Of a DNA stretch of 64,000 nt, positions 1 to 8,377 are shown one piece after another (within the stretch, counting starts at the first letter, position 1; the number at the start of each line of letters is the position of its first letter). The notes under the pieces are model-generated. The model was not told the DNA's origin. It ran no database searches and saw only the letters and a list, made by a program, of their open reading frames with translations. Location: the NCBI GenBank assembly GCA_050260775.1, contig JBLNCP010000039.1:1-64000 (forward strand). The letters run 5' to 3'. The position numbers and the translations under genes are program-made. This DNA is from CALABS01 sp050260775 (GTDB taxonomy: Bacteria > Pseudomonadota > Alphaproteobacteria > Rhodospirillales > Magnetospirillaceae).

Positions 1-1
1 G

Positions 2-115
2 TGGTACCCGACCATGCGGGTGTTCCGTCAGGCCATCGACGGCAGTTGGGACCACGCCATCGGCCGGGTCGGCTGCGCCCTGTGGGCCATGGCGGCGGGC
101 AAGCGGCGGCGGTAG
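2..115 (+). CDS. C-terminal end of a protein cut by the window edge (TPR/glycosyltransferase-like tail)
   Basis: Only the last 37 codons are visible, in the second frame, ending at a TAG at 113-115. The peptide begins WYPTMRVFRQ and ends in a basic AAGKRRR tail. The motif Trp-Tyr-Pro-x-x-Arg-x-Phe-Arg-Gln followed by a Trp and an Ala-rich helix resembles, from memory, the closing segment of alphaproteobacterial TPR proteins that end in a glycosyltransferase-9-like domain. That assignment is tentative because the rest of the gene is missing. It converges on spoVR, with 29 bases between the two stop codons. Confidence 0.5.
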   Translation, partial: WYPTMRVFRQAIDGSWDHAIGRVGCALWAMAAGKRRR

Positions 116-144
116 GAGAGAGCCGGAGGGTCGGGGGGGCCCGC

Positions 145-1677
145 TCAACCGAGATTGATGCTGGGCGCCACGTCGTCGTATTCGCGAAGCGTCATCTCGG
201 TCTCGGAGTCGACCTCGATGAGGCGGACCTCATAGCCCCACAGGTTGGCGATGTGGCGCAGCACCAGGATGGCCTCGTCCTCGTCCAGCAATACGCCGTT
301 CTCGACGCGGTGCTGCAGGATCAGGCGGCGGTCGCCGGCCAGGTCGACGTCGACGATCTGGATGTCGGGCTCCTGGTGGGCGATGTCGTAGCTGGCGGCC
401 AGCGCCTTGCGGACCTCGCGGTAGCCGCGCTCGTTGTGGATGGCGCTGACCAGGTAGTCCGAGGCCTCGGCATCGTTGTGGATCTTGAACAGCCGCATCT
501 TGCGCATGAGGGCCGGGGACAGGAACTGCAGGATGAAGCTCTCGTCGCGGTAATTGGCCCACGCCTCGCGCAGGGTGCCGTAGGGGTCGCCGTTGCCGGC
601 GAAATCCGGGAACCAGTCGCGGTCCTCGGCGGTGGGATGCACCGCGATGCGCTCGATTTCCTTCATCATGCCGAAGCCGAGGGCATAGGGGTTGAGCCCC
701 GAGAAGCGCGGATCGTCGAAATCCGGCTGGAAGACCACGTTGGTGTGCGAATGCAGGATCTCCAACAGCGCCCCGTCGCTGATCAGGCCCTTCTCGTGCA
801 GGCGGTTGACGATGTGGTAGTGGACGAAGGTGGCGCAGCCCTCGTTCATCACCTTGGTCTGCTTCTGGGGATAGAAGTACTGCGACACGTTGCGGACGAT
901 GCGCAGGATCTCGCGCTGCCACGGCTGTAGCTTGGGCGCGTTCTTCTCCAGGAAATAGAGGATGTTCTCCTCGGGCAGGCGCAGGCGTTTCTTGCGCTCG
1001 GCCAGCTCCCGCGAGCCGGAATAGGTGGCGGCCGGCTTGGGCACGGTCCGCCACAGATCGTTGTAGGTCTGCTCGAAATAGGCGGCGCGTTCCTTCTCGC
1101 GCTCCTGCTCCAGCCGGAGATCGTAGGTCCGCTTGCGGGGATAGCGGTGGACGCCGTGGTTCATCAGCGCGTGGGCGGCGTCCACCACCCGCTCCACCAC
1201 CTGGTGGCCGTGGCGTTCCTCGGCATGGGTGATGTAGCTCTTGGCGAACTCCATGTAGTCGAGGATGCCGCGGGCGTCGGTCCACTGCCGAAACAGCGCG
1301 TTGTGCTTGAAGAAGTGGTTGTGGCCAAAGGCGGCGTGCGCCAGCACCAGCGTCTGCATCGCCATGGAGTTCTCCTCCATGATGTAGCTGATGCAGGGGC
1401 TGGAATTGATGACGATCTCGTAGGCCAGCCCGCGCATGCCCTTGCGGTAGAGCGCCTCGTCGGAGGCGAACCGCTTGCCGAACGACCAATGCTTGTACAT
1501 CAGCGGCAGGCCGATGGACGAGTAGGCGTCCAGCATCTGCTCCGAGGTGATGACCTCGATCTGGTTGGGATAGATGTCGAGGCCGAGTTCGCCCTTGGCG
1601 ATCTCCTCGATCGCGTCGAAGGTGCGGCGCACCTTCTCGAAATCCCAATCGGCGCCGTCGAACAGCAGCTCGGTCAT
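145..1677 (-). CDS. spoVR: SpoVR family protein
   Basis: A 510-residue protein of the SpoVR/YcgB family, a widespread cytoplasmic family of unknown biochemistry that almost always travels with the PrkA kinase and a YeaH-type protein; in Bacillus SpoVR affects spore cortex formation. Family-typical stretches are the N-terminal WDFEKVRRTFDAIEE, the central FFKHNALFRQWTDARGILDY and the MNEGCATFVHYHIV segment. A longer reading frame exists upstream, but I chose the ATG at 1677: it begins MTELLFDG, is preceded by GGGGGGACC, and lies 19 bases after the yeaH stop. It is the last gene of the prkA-yeaH-spoVR operon. Length matches the family (about 500 residues). Confidence 0.95.
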   Translation of the reverse strand: MTELLFDGADWDFEKVRRTFDAIEEIAKGELGLDIYPNQIEVITSEQMLDAYSSIGLPLMYKHWSFGKRFASDEALYRKGMRGLAYEIVINSSPCISYIMEENSMAMQTLVLAHAAFGHNHFFKHNALFRQWTDARGILDYMEFAKSYITHAEERHGHQVVERVVDAAHALMNHGVHRYPRKRTYDLRLEQEREKERAAYFEQTYNDLWRTVPKPAATYSGSRELAERKKRLRLPEENILYFLEKNAPKLQPWQREILRIVRNVSQYFYPQKQTKVMNEGCATFVHYHIVNRLHEKGLISDGALLEILHSHTNVVFQPDFDDPRFSGLNPYALGFGMMKEIERIAVHPTAEDRDWFPDFAGNGDPYGTLREAWANYRDESFILQFLSPALMRKMRLFKIHNDAEASDYLVSAIHNERGYREVRKALAASYDIAHQEPDIQIVDVDLAGDRRLILQHRVENGVLLDEDEAILVLRHIANLWGYEVRLIEVDSETEMTLREYDDVAPSINLG

Positions 1678-1696
1678 GCGGTCCCCCCCAATCGGA

Positions 1697-2989
1697 TCAG
1701 CCGCCGGCATGGGCACGGTCCTTCGAGAACAGGTCCCGGAACACCGGGAAGATCTGGCTGCGCACCCGCACCTTGCGCATCGCCATGTTGCCGCCCGGCT
1801 TGGCCACCGCCTTGTAGGTGCGCCACAGGTCGGTCTCGCGGCCCAGCCAGTCCTTGTACTCGGCGCCGACCTCGATGTAGGCGAAGTACTGGCACAGCGG
1901 CAGGATGCCGTCCTCCAGCAACGCCGCCGACAGCGCGTTGTCCGAAGAGGTGTTGTCGCCGTCCGAGGCCTGGGCGGCGTAGATGTTCCAGTCGCCGGGC
2001 GGATAGCGGTCGTCGATCACCTTCTTCATCTCGGTGAGCGCCGTCGACACCACCGTGCCGCCGGTCTCGGTCGAGTAGAAAAAGGTTTCCTCGTCCACTT
2101 CCTTGGCCTCGTGGGTGTGGCGGATGAACACGATGTCCACGTGGCGGTAGCGGCGGGTCAGGAACAGGTAGAGCAGCATGAAGAAGCGCTTGGCCAGGTC
2201 CTTCATGTGCTCGGTCATCGAGCCCGACACGTCCATCAGGCAGAACATCACCGCCTGGGTCACCGGCTTGGGCACGTGTTCGAAGCGGTTGTAGCGGACG
2301 TCGAGCGGATCGATGTAGGGCACCCGCTTGGAGCGGGCCGAGAGGCGGTCGAACTCGACCCGTAGCGCCGAGAGGCGCTCGGGGTCCTCGCCGCTTTCCT
2401 CCAATTGCCGGATTTCGGCCTCCAGCTCGCCGAGCTCGGCCGGCCGCGGCCGCTTGAGCGCGATGCGCCGCGACAGCGAGTTGCGCATGGTGCGCAGCAG
2501 GTTGAGGTTGGACGGCGAGCCGGTGACGGTGAAGCCGGCGCGGGTCAGGGTGTAGGATTCCGACTGGCGCATCTTCTTCTTCTGGAGGTCGGGCAGCTCC
2601 AGGTCGTCGAGGAAGATGTCGAGGAATTCGTCCTTGGACAGCAGGAAGCGGAAATCGTCCTCGCCCTCGCCCGACGGCGAGCCTTCCGAGCCGCCGTCCC
2701 CGCCCCCGCCGCCGGGCGGCTTGGGGATCAGGTCGCCCTCGACGTATTCGCGGTTGCCCGGCACCACGTGGTCGCGCACGCCGCCGTGCATCGAGCGGCG
2801 GAAGGTCGGTTCGCGCAGCCCGTCCATGGGGATGGAGATGCGCTCGCCGTTCTGGATGTCGGTGATCGACCGCTCGCCCGATGCCTCGCGCACCGCCTTG
2901 AGGATCTGCTGGCGCGCCCGCCGCAGGAACCTCTGGCGGTTGGCCAGGCTCTTGCCCTTGGGATTGAGACGGCGATCGATGATGTTCAT
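1697..2989 (-). CDS. yeaH: YeaH/DUF444 family protein with VWA-like domain
   Basis: A 430-residue member of the UPF0229/DUF444 family. The start MNIIDRRLNPKGKSLANRQRF is the conserved family N-terminus and has AGGGAGACC directly upstream. A Gly-rich, acidic linker (about residues 92-112) follows. The C-terminal half is von Willebrand factor A-like, with a metal-site motif DVSGS beginning at residue 253. In enterobacteria YeaH is encoded with the YeaG kinase and is induced in stationary phase and stress; its molecular role is not settled. Here it sits between prkA (103 bases upstream, with a palindromic repeat in the gap) and spoVR (19 bases downstream), the usual three-gene order. Confidence 0.93.
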   Translation of the reverse strand: MNIIDRRLNPKGKSLANRQRFLRRARQQILKAVREASGERSITDIQNGERISIPMDGLREPTFRRSMHGGVRDHVVPGNREYVEGDLIPKPPGGGGGDGGSEGSPSGEGEDDFRFLLSKDEFLDIFLDDLELPDLQKKKMRQSESYTLTRAGFTVTGSPSNLNLLRTMRNSLSRRIALKRPRPAELGELEAEIRQLEESGEDPERLSALRVEFDRLSARSKRVPYIDPLDVRYNRFEHVPKPVTQAVMFCLMDVSGSMTEHMKDLAKRFFMLLYLFLTRRYRHVDIVFIRHTHEAKEVDEETFFYSTETGGTVVSTALTEMKKVIDDRYPPGDWNIYAAQASDGDNTSSDNALSAALLEDGILPLCQYFAYIEVGAEYKDWLGRETDLWRTYKAVAKPGGNMAMRKVRVRSQIFPVFRDLFSKDRAHAGG

Positions 2990-3041
2990 ATGGTCTCCCT
3001 CAGATGCCGGGCCCGGTTCTCGCGTCGCTTGCTCCGCCGCC

Positions 3042-3068
3042 CCCTCCCCCACCGCAGGCGGGGGAGGG
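3042..3068. repeat. C/G-rich inverted repeat (dispersed hairpin family A, copy 1)
   Basis: A perfect 9-bp stem (3042-3050 with 3060-3068) and a 9-base loop, lying between prkA and yeaH. The right arm continues into GGGTCGGGGTGAGGG. The same core, GCAGGCGGGGGAGGGTC, recurs at about 12401, and a close variant occurs at about 55697. It lies inside an operon, so it may act as an mRNA stabiliser or attenuator, or may simply be a mobile palindrome. Confidence 0.75.
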
Positions 3069-3092
3069 TCGGGGTGAGGGCTTCGCGCCCCC

Positions 3093-5039
3093 TCAGCCCG
3101 CCTGCTTGACCCGCATGTACCACTCGACCAGCCGGCGAACCTGCCGTTCGGTGTAGGAGCGGGTCATCATCCGTTCGACGAACTCGTGGTGCTTCTTCTC
3201 GCTCTCGGAATCCTTCTTCGAACCGAAGCTGATCACCGGCAACAGATCCTCGACCTGGCTGAACATCCGCTTCTCGATGACCTCGCGGACCTTCTCGTAC
3301 GAGGTCCAGGACGGGTTGCGGCCGCGGTTGCCCGCCTTGGCGCGCAGCGCGAACTTGACCACCTCGTTGCGGAAGTCCTTGGGGTTGGCGATGCCGGCCG
3401 GCTTCTCGATCTTCGACAGCTCCTGGTTCAGCAGCTCGCGATTGAGCAGCTGCCCGGTGTCGGGATCCTTGAAGTCCTGGTCCTCGATCCACGCGTCGGC
3501 GTAGTCGACGTAGCGGTCGAACAGGTTCTGGCCGTAATCGTGGTAGGATTCCAGGTAGGCCTTCTGGATCTCGTTGCCGATGAACTCGGCGTAGCGCGGA
3601 CCGAGCTCGCCCTTGATGAACTCCAGGTACTTCTTCTCGGTGTCCTCGGGGAACTGCTCGCGCCGGATCGACTGCTCCAGAACGTACATCAGGTGCACCG
3701 GATCGGCCGCCACCTCGGTGGTGTCGTAGTTGAAGGTCGACGACAGCACCTTGAAGGCGAAGCGGGTCGAGATGCCCTCCATGCCCTCGTCCACGCCGGC
3801 CGCGTCCTTGTACTCCTGCATGGGCTTGGCCTTGGGGTCGGTGTCCTTGACGTTTTCGCCGTCATAGACCCGCATCTTCGAGAACAGGTTCGAGTTCTCG
3901 TGCTCCTTCAACCGGCTGAGCACCGAGAAGCGCGCCAGCATCTCCATCGTGCCCGGCGCGCAGGGGCTCTCCGACAGCTCGGAATTGCGGATCAGCTTCT
4001 CGTAGATCTTCTGCTCCTCGGCGACGCGCAGGCAGTACGGGACCTTGATGACGCAGATGCGGTCGATGAAGGCCTCGTTGTTCTTGTTGTTCTTGAAGGT
4101 CTGCCACTCGGCCTCGTTGGAGTGGGCGAGCACGATGCCCTGGAACGGCAGCCCGCCGATGTTCTCGCTGCCGGCGTAGTTCCCTTCCTGGGTTGCGGTC
4201 AGCAGCGGGTGCAGCATCTTGATGGGGGCCTTGAACATCTCGACGAATTCCATCAGCCCTTGGGTGCAGCGGTTGAGGCCGCCCGAGAAGCTGTAGGCGT
4301 CGGGATCGTTCTGGCTGAACATCTCCAGCTTGCGGATGTCGACCTTGCCGACCAGGGTCGAGATGTCCTGGTTGTTCTCGTCGCCAGGCTCGCACTTGGC
4401 CACCGCGATCTGCTTGAGGCGCGAGGGGAAGACCTTCACCACCCGGAACTTGGAGATGTCGCCGCCGAACTCCTCCAGGCGCTTGACCGCCCACGGGCTC
4501 ATCAGCCCCGGCAGGCGGCGCCGCGGGATGCCGTAGCGGTCTTCCAGTTCCGCCCCCATGGTGTCGGGATCGAACAGCCCGAGCGGGCTCTCGTAGAGCG
4601 GGCTGACCTCCTTGCCGGCCTTCAGCACATAGATCGGGTGGCGCTCCATCAGCGCCTTCAGCCGCTCGGCCAGCGACGACTTGCCGCCGCCCACCGGCCC
4701 CAGCAGGTAGAGGATCTGCTTGCGCTCCTCCAGCCCCTGCGCCGCATGGCGGAAGTAGCCGACGATGCGTTCGATGGTCTCTTCCATGCCGAAGAAGTCC
4801 GCGAAGGCGGGATAGACCTTGATCGTTCGGTTCATGAACACCCGCGACAGCCGCGCGTCCCGGGCGGTGTCGATGATTTCGGGCTCGCCGATGGCGGCGA
4901 TCATGCGTTCAGCTGCCGAAGCGAACATCATCGGGTCGTTGCGGCAGCCCTCAAGATATTCGAGAAGGGTCATCTCGACGTCTTTGCGACCCTCATAGGC
5001 CCGCGCGTAGCGGGAGAAGATATCGTCGGCCGCGTACAT
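3093..5039 (-). CDS. prkA: PrkA-type serine protein kinase
   Basis: A 648-residue PrkA (YeaG) protein, a cytoplasmic kinase with an AAA-like N-terminal part and a C-terminal kinase-like PrkA domain. The Walker A motif GPVGGGKSS lies at about residues 114-122, and the C-terminal part carries conserved stretches such as TGQLLNRELLNQELSKIEKP. The ATG at 5039 starts MYAADDIFSRYARAYEG, the typical family beginning. First gene of the operon with yeaH and spoVR; in other bacteria this unit responds to nutrient starvation and stationary phase. I could not identify a clear promoter in the 548-base region upstream. Length is close to the usual 640-650 residues. Confidence 0.95.
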   Translation of the reverse strand: MYAADDIFSRYARAYEGRKDVEMTLLEYLEGCRNDPMMFASAAERMIAAIGEPEIIDTARDARLSRVFMNRTIKVYPAFADFFGMEETIERIVGYFRHAAQGLEERKQILYLLGPVGGGKSSLAERLKALMERHPIYVLKAGKEVSPLYESPLGLFDPDTMGAELEDRYGIPRRRLPGLMSPWAVKRLEEFGGDISKFRVVKVFPSRLKQIAVAKCEPGDENNQDISTLVGKVDIRKLEMFSQNDPDAYSFSGGLNRCTQGLMEFVEMFKAPIKMLHPLLTATQEGNYAGSENIGGLPFQGIVLAHSNEAEWQTFKNNKNNEAFIDRICVIKVPYCLRVAEEQKIYEKLIRNSELSESPCAPGTMEMLARFSVLSRLKEHENSNLFSKMRVYDGENVKDTDPKAKPMQEYKDAAGVDEGMEGISTRFAFKVLSSTFNYDTTEVAADPVHLMYVLEQSIRREQFPEDTEKKYLEFIKGELGPRYAEFIGNEIQKAYLESYHDYGQNLFDRYVDYADAWIEDQDFKDPDTGQLLNRELLNQELSKIEKPAGIANPKDFRNEVVKFALRAKAGNRGRNPSWTSYEKVREVIEKRMFSQVEDLLPVISFGSKKDSESEKKHHEFVERMMTRSYTERQVRRLVEWYMRVKQAG

Positions 5040-5587
5040 GTCTCACTCCATCCTGAGGGTCATTGCGAACCAGCCGGAGGGTGTGCCCCGGACAAGAGCC
5101 CAATCGCCCATTCCACTCAGATGATCACTGGGCGCGCGCAATTCATCGGCCCGTACCAGCCTTTCCAAGATGACATTGCGCCGCGCGCCCGCCATCCCAC
5201 CGACCGGCACTGTCGCTACCCCTCCCCGGCCAAGCCAAACGGCGGCCAGGGCGGCGGATAGATGGCCAAAGGTCGTCAGAAGGGCTTCGTTCGGCCTAAT
5301 GCCAATGCGCTCCATTCACATCCCGCTGGCTGGTAACCCAGTGGCCAGGGACCCTCCGCGGCCGGAAGCGAAGTCATCATCCTTGCGTCCCGCCGCGTGA
5401 AGCGGCCGGTGTGGGAAGGCGCGAAGGAATGACGGAAATCCGCCCGTGGTCGCCCCTGCGGAGCAACATGTTGGGCCGCCGACGGACCGAAACAACCCGC
5501 GCGACCGGGTGAGTTACCGCCGCTGTTCCCTGGAATGGCAAAGCAGGTTAGCCTGAAACGCCAGCCACCCCTGTCCAGAGGCATGCC
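5040..5587. other. 548-base intergenic region between divergent prkA and the DRL-like gene
   Basis: No convincing gene. A 90-codon minus-strand frame (5043-5315) has mixed third-position GC unlike its neighbours and no recognisable motif, so I leave it out. The region must hold the promoters of the prkA operon (minus) and of the plus-strand gene at 5588, but no clear -35/-10 pair stands out. Confidence 0.5.
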
Positions 5588-6931
5588 GTGACTCTCAGCC
5601 GCCTGCTGTCCAACCGCCACGACCAGGACCGACCGGTGCGGGTGGGGCTGATCGGTGCCGGCAAGCTCGGCAGCATGGTCCTGGCGCAAGCCCGCTGGAC
5701 CCGCGGCCTGCACGTGGCCGCGGTGGTCGACCACGACCCCGAGCGGGCCCACACCGCGCTGGCGCTGGCGCAATGGCCGCCGCTGAAGGTGGTGGCGCGC
5801 TCGCTGGCCCAGGCCCTGGACAGCGGCTCCACCTGGGTGACCCGCGACGCCGAGGACCTGTTCGGCCAACCCGGCCTCGACGTGGTGGTCGAGGCCAGCG
5901 GCGATGCCGTTGCCGCCACCCGTCACGCGCTGGCCGCCATCGGTTGCGGCGTTTCCGTGATCATGGCCACCGCCGAGGCCGACGCCCTGGCCGGCCCGCT
6001 GCTGGCGGCACGGGCGCAGGCGGCCGGCGTGATCTATTCCCTCGCCTACGGCGACCAGCCGGCACTGATCTGCGAGCTTGTCGATTGGGCGCGGACCTGC
6101 GGCTTCGAGGTGGCCGCCGCCGGCAAGGGGACCAAATACCTCCCCGGCTACCGCGTGGCCACGCCGGAGACCGTGTGGAGCCATTACGGCATGTCCCAGG
6201 AGCGCGCCCGCATGGGAGGCGTCAACGCCCGCGTGCTCACCGCGCAACTGGACGGCACCACGGCGGCGATCGAGATGGCGTCCGTCGCCAACGCCACCGG
6301 CCTGGAGCCCCCCACCGACGGGCTGTCCTTCGCCCCCTGCGGCGTCCACGACCTGGCCCGCCTGATGAAGCCCCGGTCGGCCGGCGGATTGCTGGAGGGC
6401 ATGGGACAGGTCGAGGTGGTGTCCAGCGAGGAACGCGACGGCCGCCACGTGGTCGGCGACCTGCGCTGGGGCGTCTTCGTCACCGTGCGGGCGCCCGGCT
6501 TCCAGACCGCCAGCTGCTTCACGGAATACGGCCTGGTCACCGACGAGTCGGGGGATTACGCCGCCCTGTGGCGGCCCTTCCATCTGGTCGGCATGGAGAT
6601 GGGCGTCTCGGTCGCCAGCGTCGCCTTGCGGCGCGAGGCGACCGGCTGCCCCGTCGCCTTCGTCGCCGACGCGGTGGCGGTGGCCAAGCGCGATCTGGGA
6701 CCCGGCGACGAACTGGATGGCTCGGGCGGTTTCACCGTCTCCGCCAGGTTGATGCCGGCGGCGGCGGCGGTGCAGATGGACGCGCTGCCGATCGGGTTGA
6801 CGCGCGGGGTGCGCGTCGTCCGGGCGGTGGAGGCCGGCCGCGTGCTCACCTGGGCCGACGTCGCCCTCGATCCCGAGGACGAGGTGGTCGCCTTCCGCCG
6901 CGAGATGGAAAAGTCCCGGCGCGGGAACTGA
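5588..6931 (+). CDS. DRL-like NAD(P)-dependent oxidoreductase with C-terminal SAF domain
   Basis: A 447-residue oxidoreductase. The N-terminus has a Rossmann dinucleotide-binding motif, VRVGLIGAGKLG (glycines at 20, 23, 25), as in homoserine-dehydrogenase-like proteins. The middle part contains the AYGDQPALICELVDWARTCG and AAGKGTKYLPGYR segments of the DRL catalytic domain, and the last 90 or so residues look like a SAF domain. The family includes Brucella DRL, which replaces classical DXR as 1-deoxyxylulose-5-phosphate reductoisomerase in isoprenoid synthesis; other members are only annotated as homoserine dehydrogenase-like. Substrate here is therefore open. The start is a GTG with AGAGG seven bases upstream. 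It converges on the radical SAM gene, and no pathway neighbours are visible. Confidence 0.8.
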   Translation: MTLSRLLSNRHDQDRPVRVGLIGAGKLGSMVLAQARWTRGLHVAAVVDHDPERAHTALALAQWPPLKVVARSLAQALDSGSTWVTRDAEDLFGQPGLDVVVEASGDAVAATRHALAAIGCGVSVIMATAEADALAGPLLAARAQAAGVIYSLAYGDQPALICELVDWARTCGFEVAAAGKGTKYLPGYRVATPETVWSHYGMSQERARMGGVNARVLTAQLDGTTAAIEMASVANATGLEPPTDGLSFAPCGVHDLARLMKPRSAGGLLEGMGQVEVVSSEERDGRHVVGDLRWGVFVTVRAPGFQTASCFTEYGLVTDESGDYAALWRPFHLVGMEMGVSVASVALRREATGCPVAFVADAVAVAKRDLGPGDELDGSGGFTVSARLMPAAAAVQMDALPIGLTRGVRVVRAVEAGRVLTWADVALDPEDEVVAFRREMEKSRRGN

Positions 6932-6947
6932 TCAGCCGAAGGGCCAA

Positions 6948-8258
6948 TCAACCAAACGGATCGTCGCACTTCCCGCACATCGGGACCTTGGAGATGTCGC
7001 CGTCCTTGAAGGCGGCGAGGATGCGGCCGAACGCCTCGCCCTGGCGGATCTCGTCGAGGCCCTGCTCCATGATGTTGCCGATCCGCAGTTCAGCGTTCGA
7101 ATCATAGCAGCCGCAGGCGGTGACCGTGCCGTCGCAGAACACGCCCACCGCCTTCAACAACACCCGGCAAGGCATGCGGCGCTGGTGGTCGAGGTCCTTG
7201 TTGGACCACACGCCATGCTTCTCGTGGAAGCTGCCGCACTGGACGGTGCCGCCGAAATTGTTGGCGACAAAGGTGAAGATGCGGTCGATGCCATGACCGG
7301 CCAGGAAGTCCTGGGTCTTCTTCATGGTCGCCTTCCAGTCGCCCGACGCCACCGCCTTGACGGCGAAGGCGGTGCGGCCGCCCGGCGGGAAGGCGGCGTT
7401 CATGCCCTTCAAATTTTCCAGCGTCCGCTCGAACTTGGAGCCGACGTAGACGCCCTCGTAGCTCTCCTTGTCCCAGCCGGCGAAGGAGAACTGGACATAG
7501 GCGAGCCCGATGTTGGCAAGCTGGTCGATGCGGGCCTGGTTGAACGGCGTGCCGTTGGTGACGATGCCCACCTTGAGCCCGGCCGCCACCGCCTGCTCCA
7601 GCATCTCGAACACCTGGGGATGCAGGAACGGCTCGCCCTGGCCGGCCAGGATGTGCATCGTCTCGACGCCGGTGCGCTTGCACTCGGCGATCACGCGGTC
7701 GAAGACCTCCTGCTCCATGAAGCCGGAGTTGGATTTCCACACCTCGTGGCCGCACATGGCGCAGCGCAGGTTGCAGCGGCGCGAGATCTGGACGTAGACC
7801 TCCCACGGCAGCAGCCTGCGGTTCTCGGCCGGACGGACAACGATCTCGCGCGCCGCCTTCAGCTCCACGGCCGCCTTGTCGGTCAGGCCGGCCTCGTCCA
7901 GGGCCACGCCATGGAGGTAGCGCACCCGCCCGGAATTGGGCTGGGCGGCGGCCACGGCGGCCAGCAGGGGAACGGCCTCGGCCGCCCGGTTCAACTGCAC
8001 GAGGGTCTGCGCCAGCCCGATCATCAGTTCCGGATGCCCGGGCACCGCCGCGTTGGCGCGCCGGAAGGCGGCCTCGGCCTCGCTCCAGCGCTCCAGCACG
8101 GTCAGCAGGCTGCCCCGCCGGAAGTCGCATTCCGGGTGGGAGCTCCGGGCCAGCAGGGCGACGGCCTCCTCGGTGCGCTGATGCTGGGCAAGGCGCTGGG
8201 CCTCGTTCAGCAGGGCCGACGGGATGGGGGCGGGAGCGGCCGGCCGGGTCGCGGTCAT
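6948..8258 (-). CDS. TPR and radical SAM/SPASM domain protein
   Basis: A 436-residue fusion. Residues about 10-140 form TPR-like helical repeats (WSEAEAAFRRANAAVPGHPEL, LNRAAEAVPLLAAVAAAQP). A radical SAM domain follows, with the [4Fe-4S] ligand motif CNLRCAMC (Cys162, Cys166, Cys169). The C-terminus has a SPASM-type cluster region with CDGTVTACGCYDS and MCGKCDDP, which usually binds auxiliary iron-sulfur clusters. Such enzymes perform S-adenosylmethionine radical chemistry on peptides, sugars or cofactors; the TPR part suggests docking to a protein partner. No precursor peptide or glycan gene sits next to it, so the substrate cannot be named. The ATG at 8258 is preceded by GAGGAGG. Confidence 0.9.
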   Translation of the reverse strand: MTATRPAAPAPIPSALLNEAQRLAQHQRTEEAVALLARSSHPECDFRRGSLLTVLERWSEAEAAFRRANAAVPGHPELMIGLAQTLVQLNRAAEAVPLLAAVAAAQPNSGRVRYLHGVALDEAGLTDKAAVELKAAREIVVRPAENRRLLPWEVYVQISRRCNLRCAMCGHEVWKSNSGFMEQEVFDRVIAECKRTGVETMHILAGQGEPFLHPQVFEMLEQAVAAGLKVGIVTNGTPFNQARIDQLANIGLAYVQFSFAGWDKESYEGVYVGSKFERTLENLKGMNAAFPPGGRTAFAVKAVASGDWKATMKKTQDFLAGHGIDRIFTFVANNFGGTVQCGSFHEKHGVWSNKDLDHQRRMPCRVLLKAVGVFCDGTVTACGCYDSNAELRIGNIMEQGLDEIRQGEAFGRILAAFKDGDISKVPMCGKCDDPFG

Positions 8259-8377
8259 GGGAACCTCCTCGATGGGCGGCGGATACTACCATCGGGCCCT
8301 GACGCTCGCCATGTGGCATTGTCGGATGCCCGTATCTCGGGCATGATCGATGGCGCTGCATCGGGGAGTTCGCCTAT

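Noticed and set aside
1..930. 309-codon plus-strand frame at the window start
   Set aside because: Antisense to spoVR for most of its length. The real partial gene is in the second frame and ends at 115.
5043..5315. 90-codon minus-strand frame upstream of prkA
   Set aside because: Third-position composition is mixed and unlike the neighbours, there is no motif, and the start lacks a good ribosome site.
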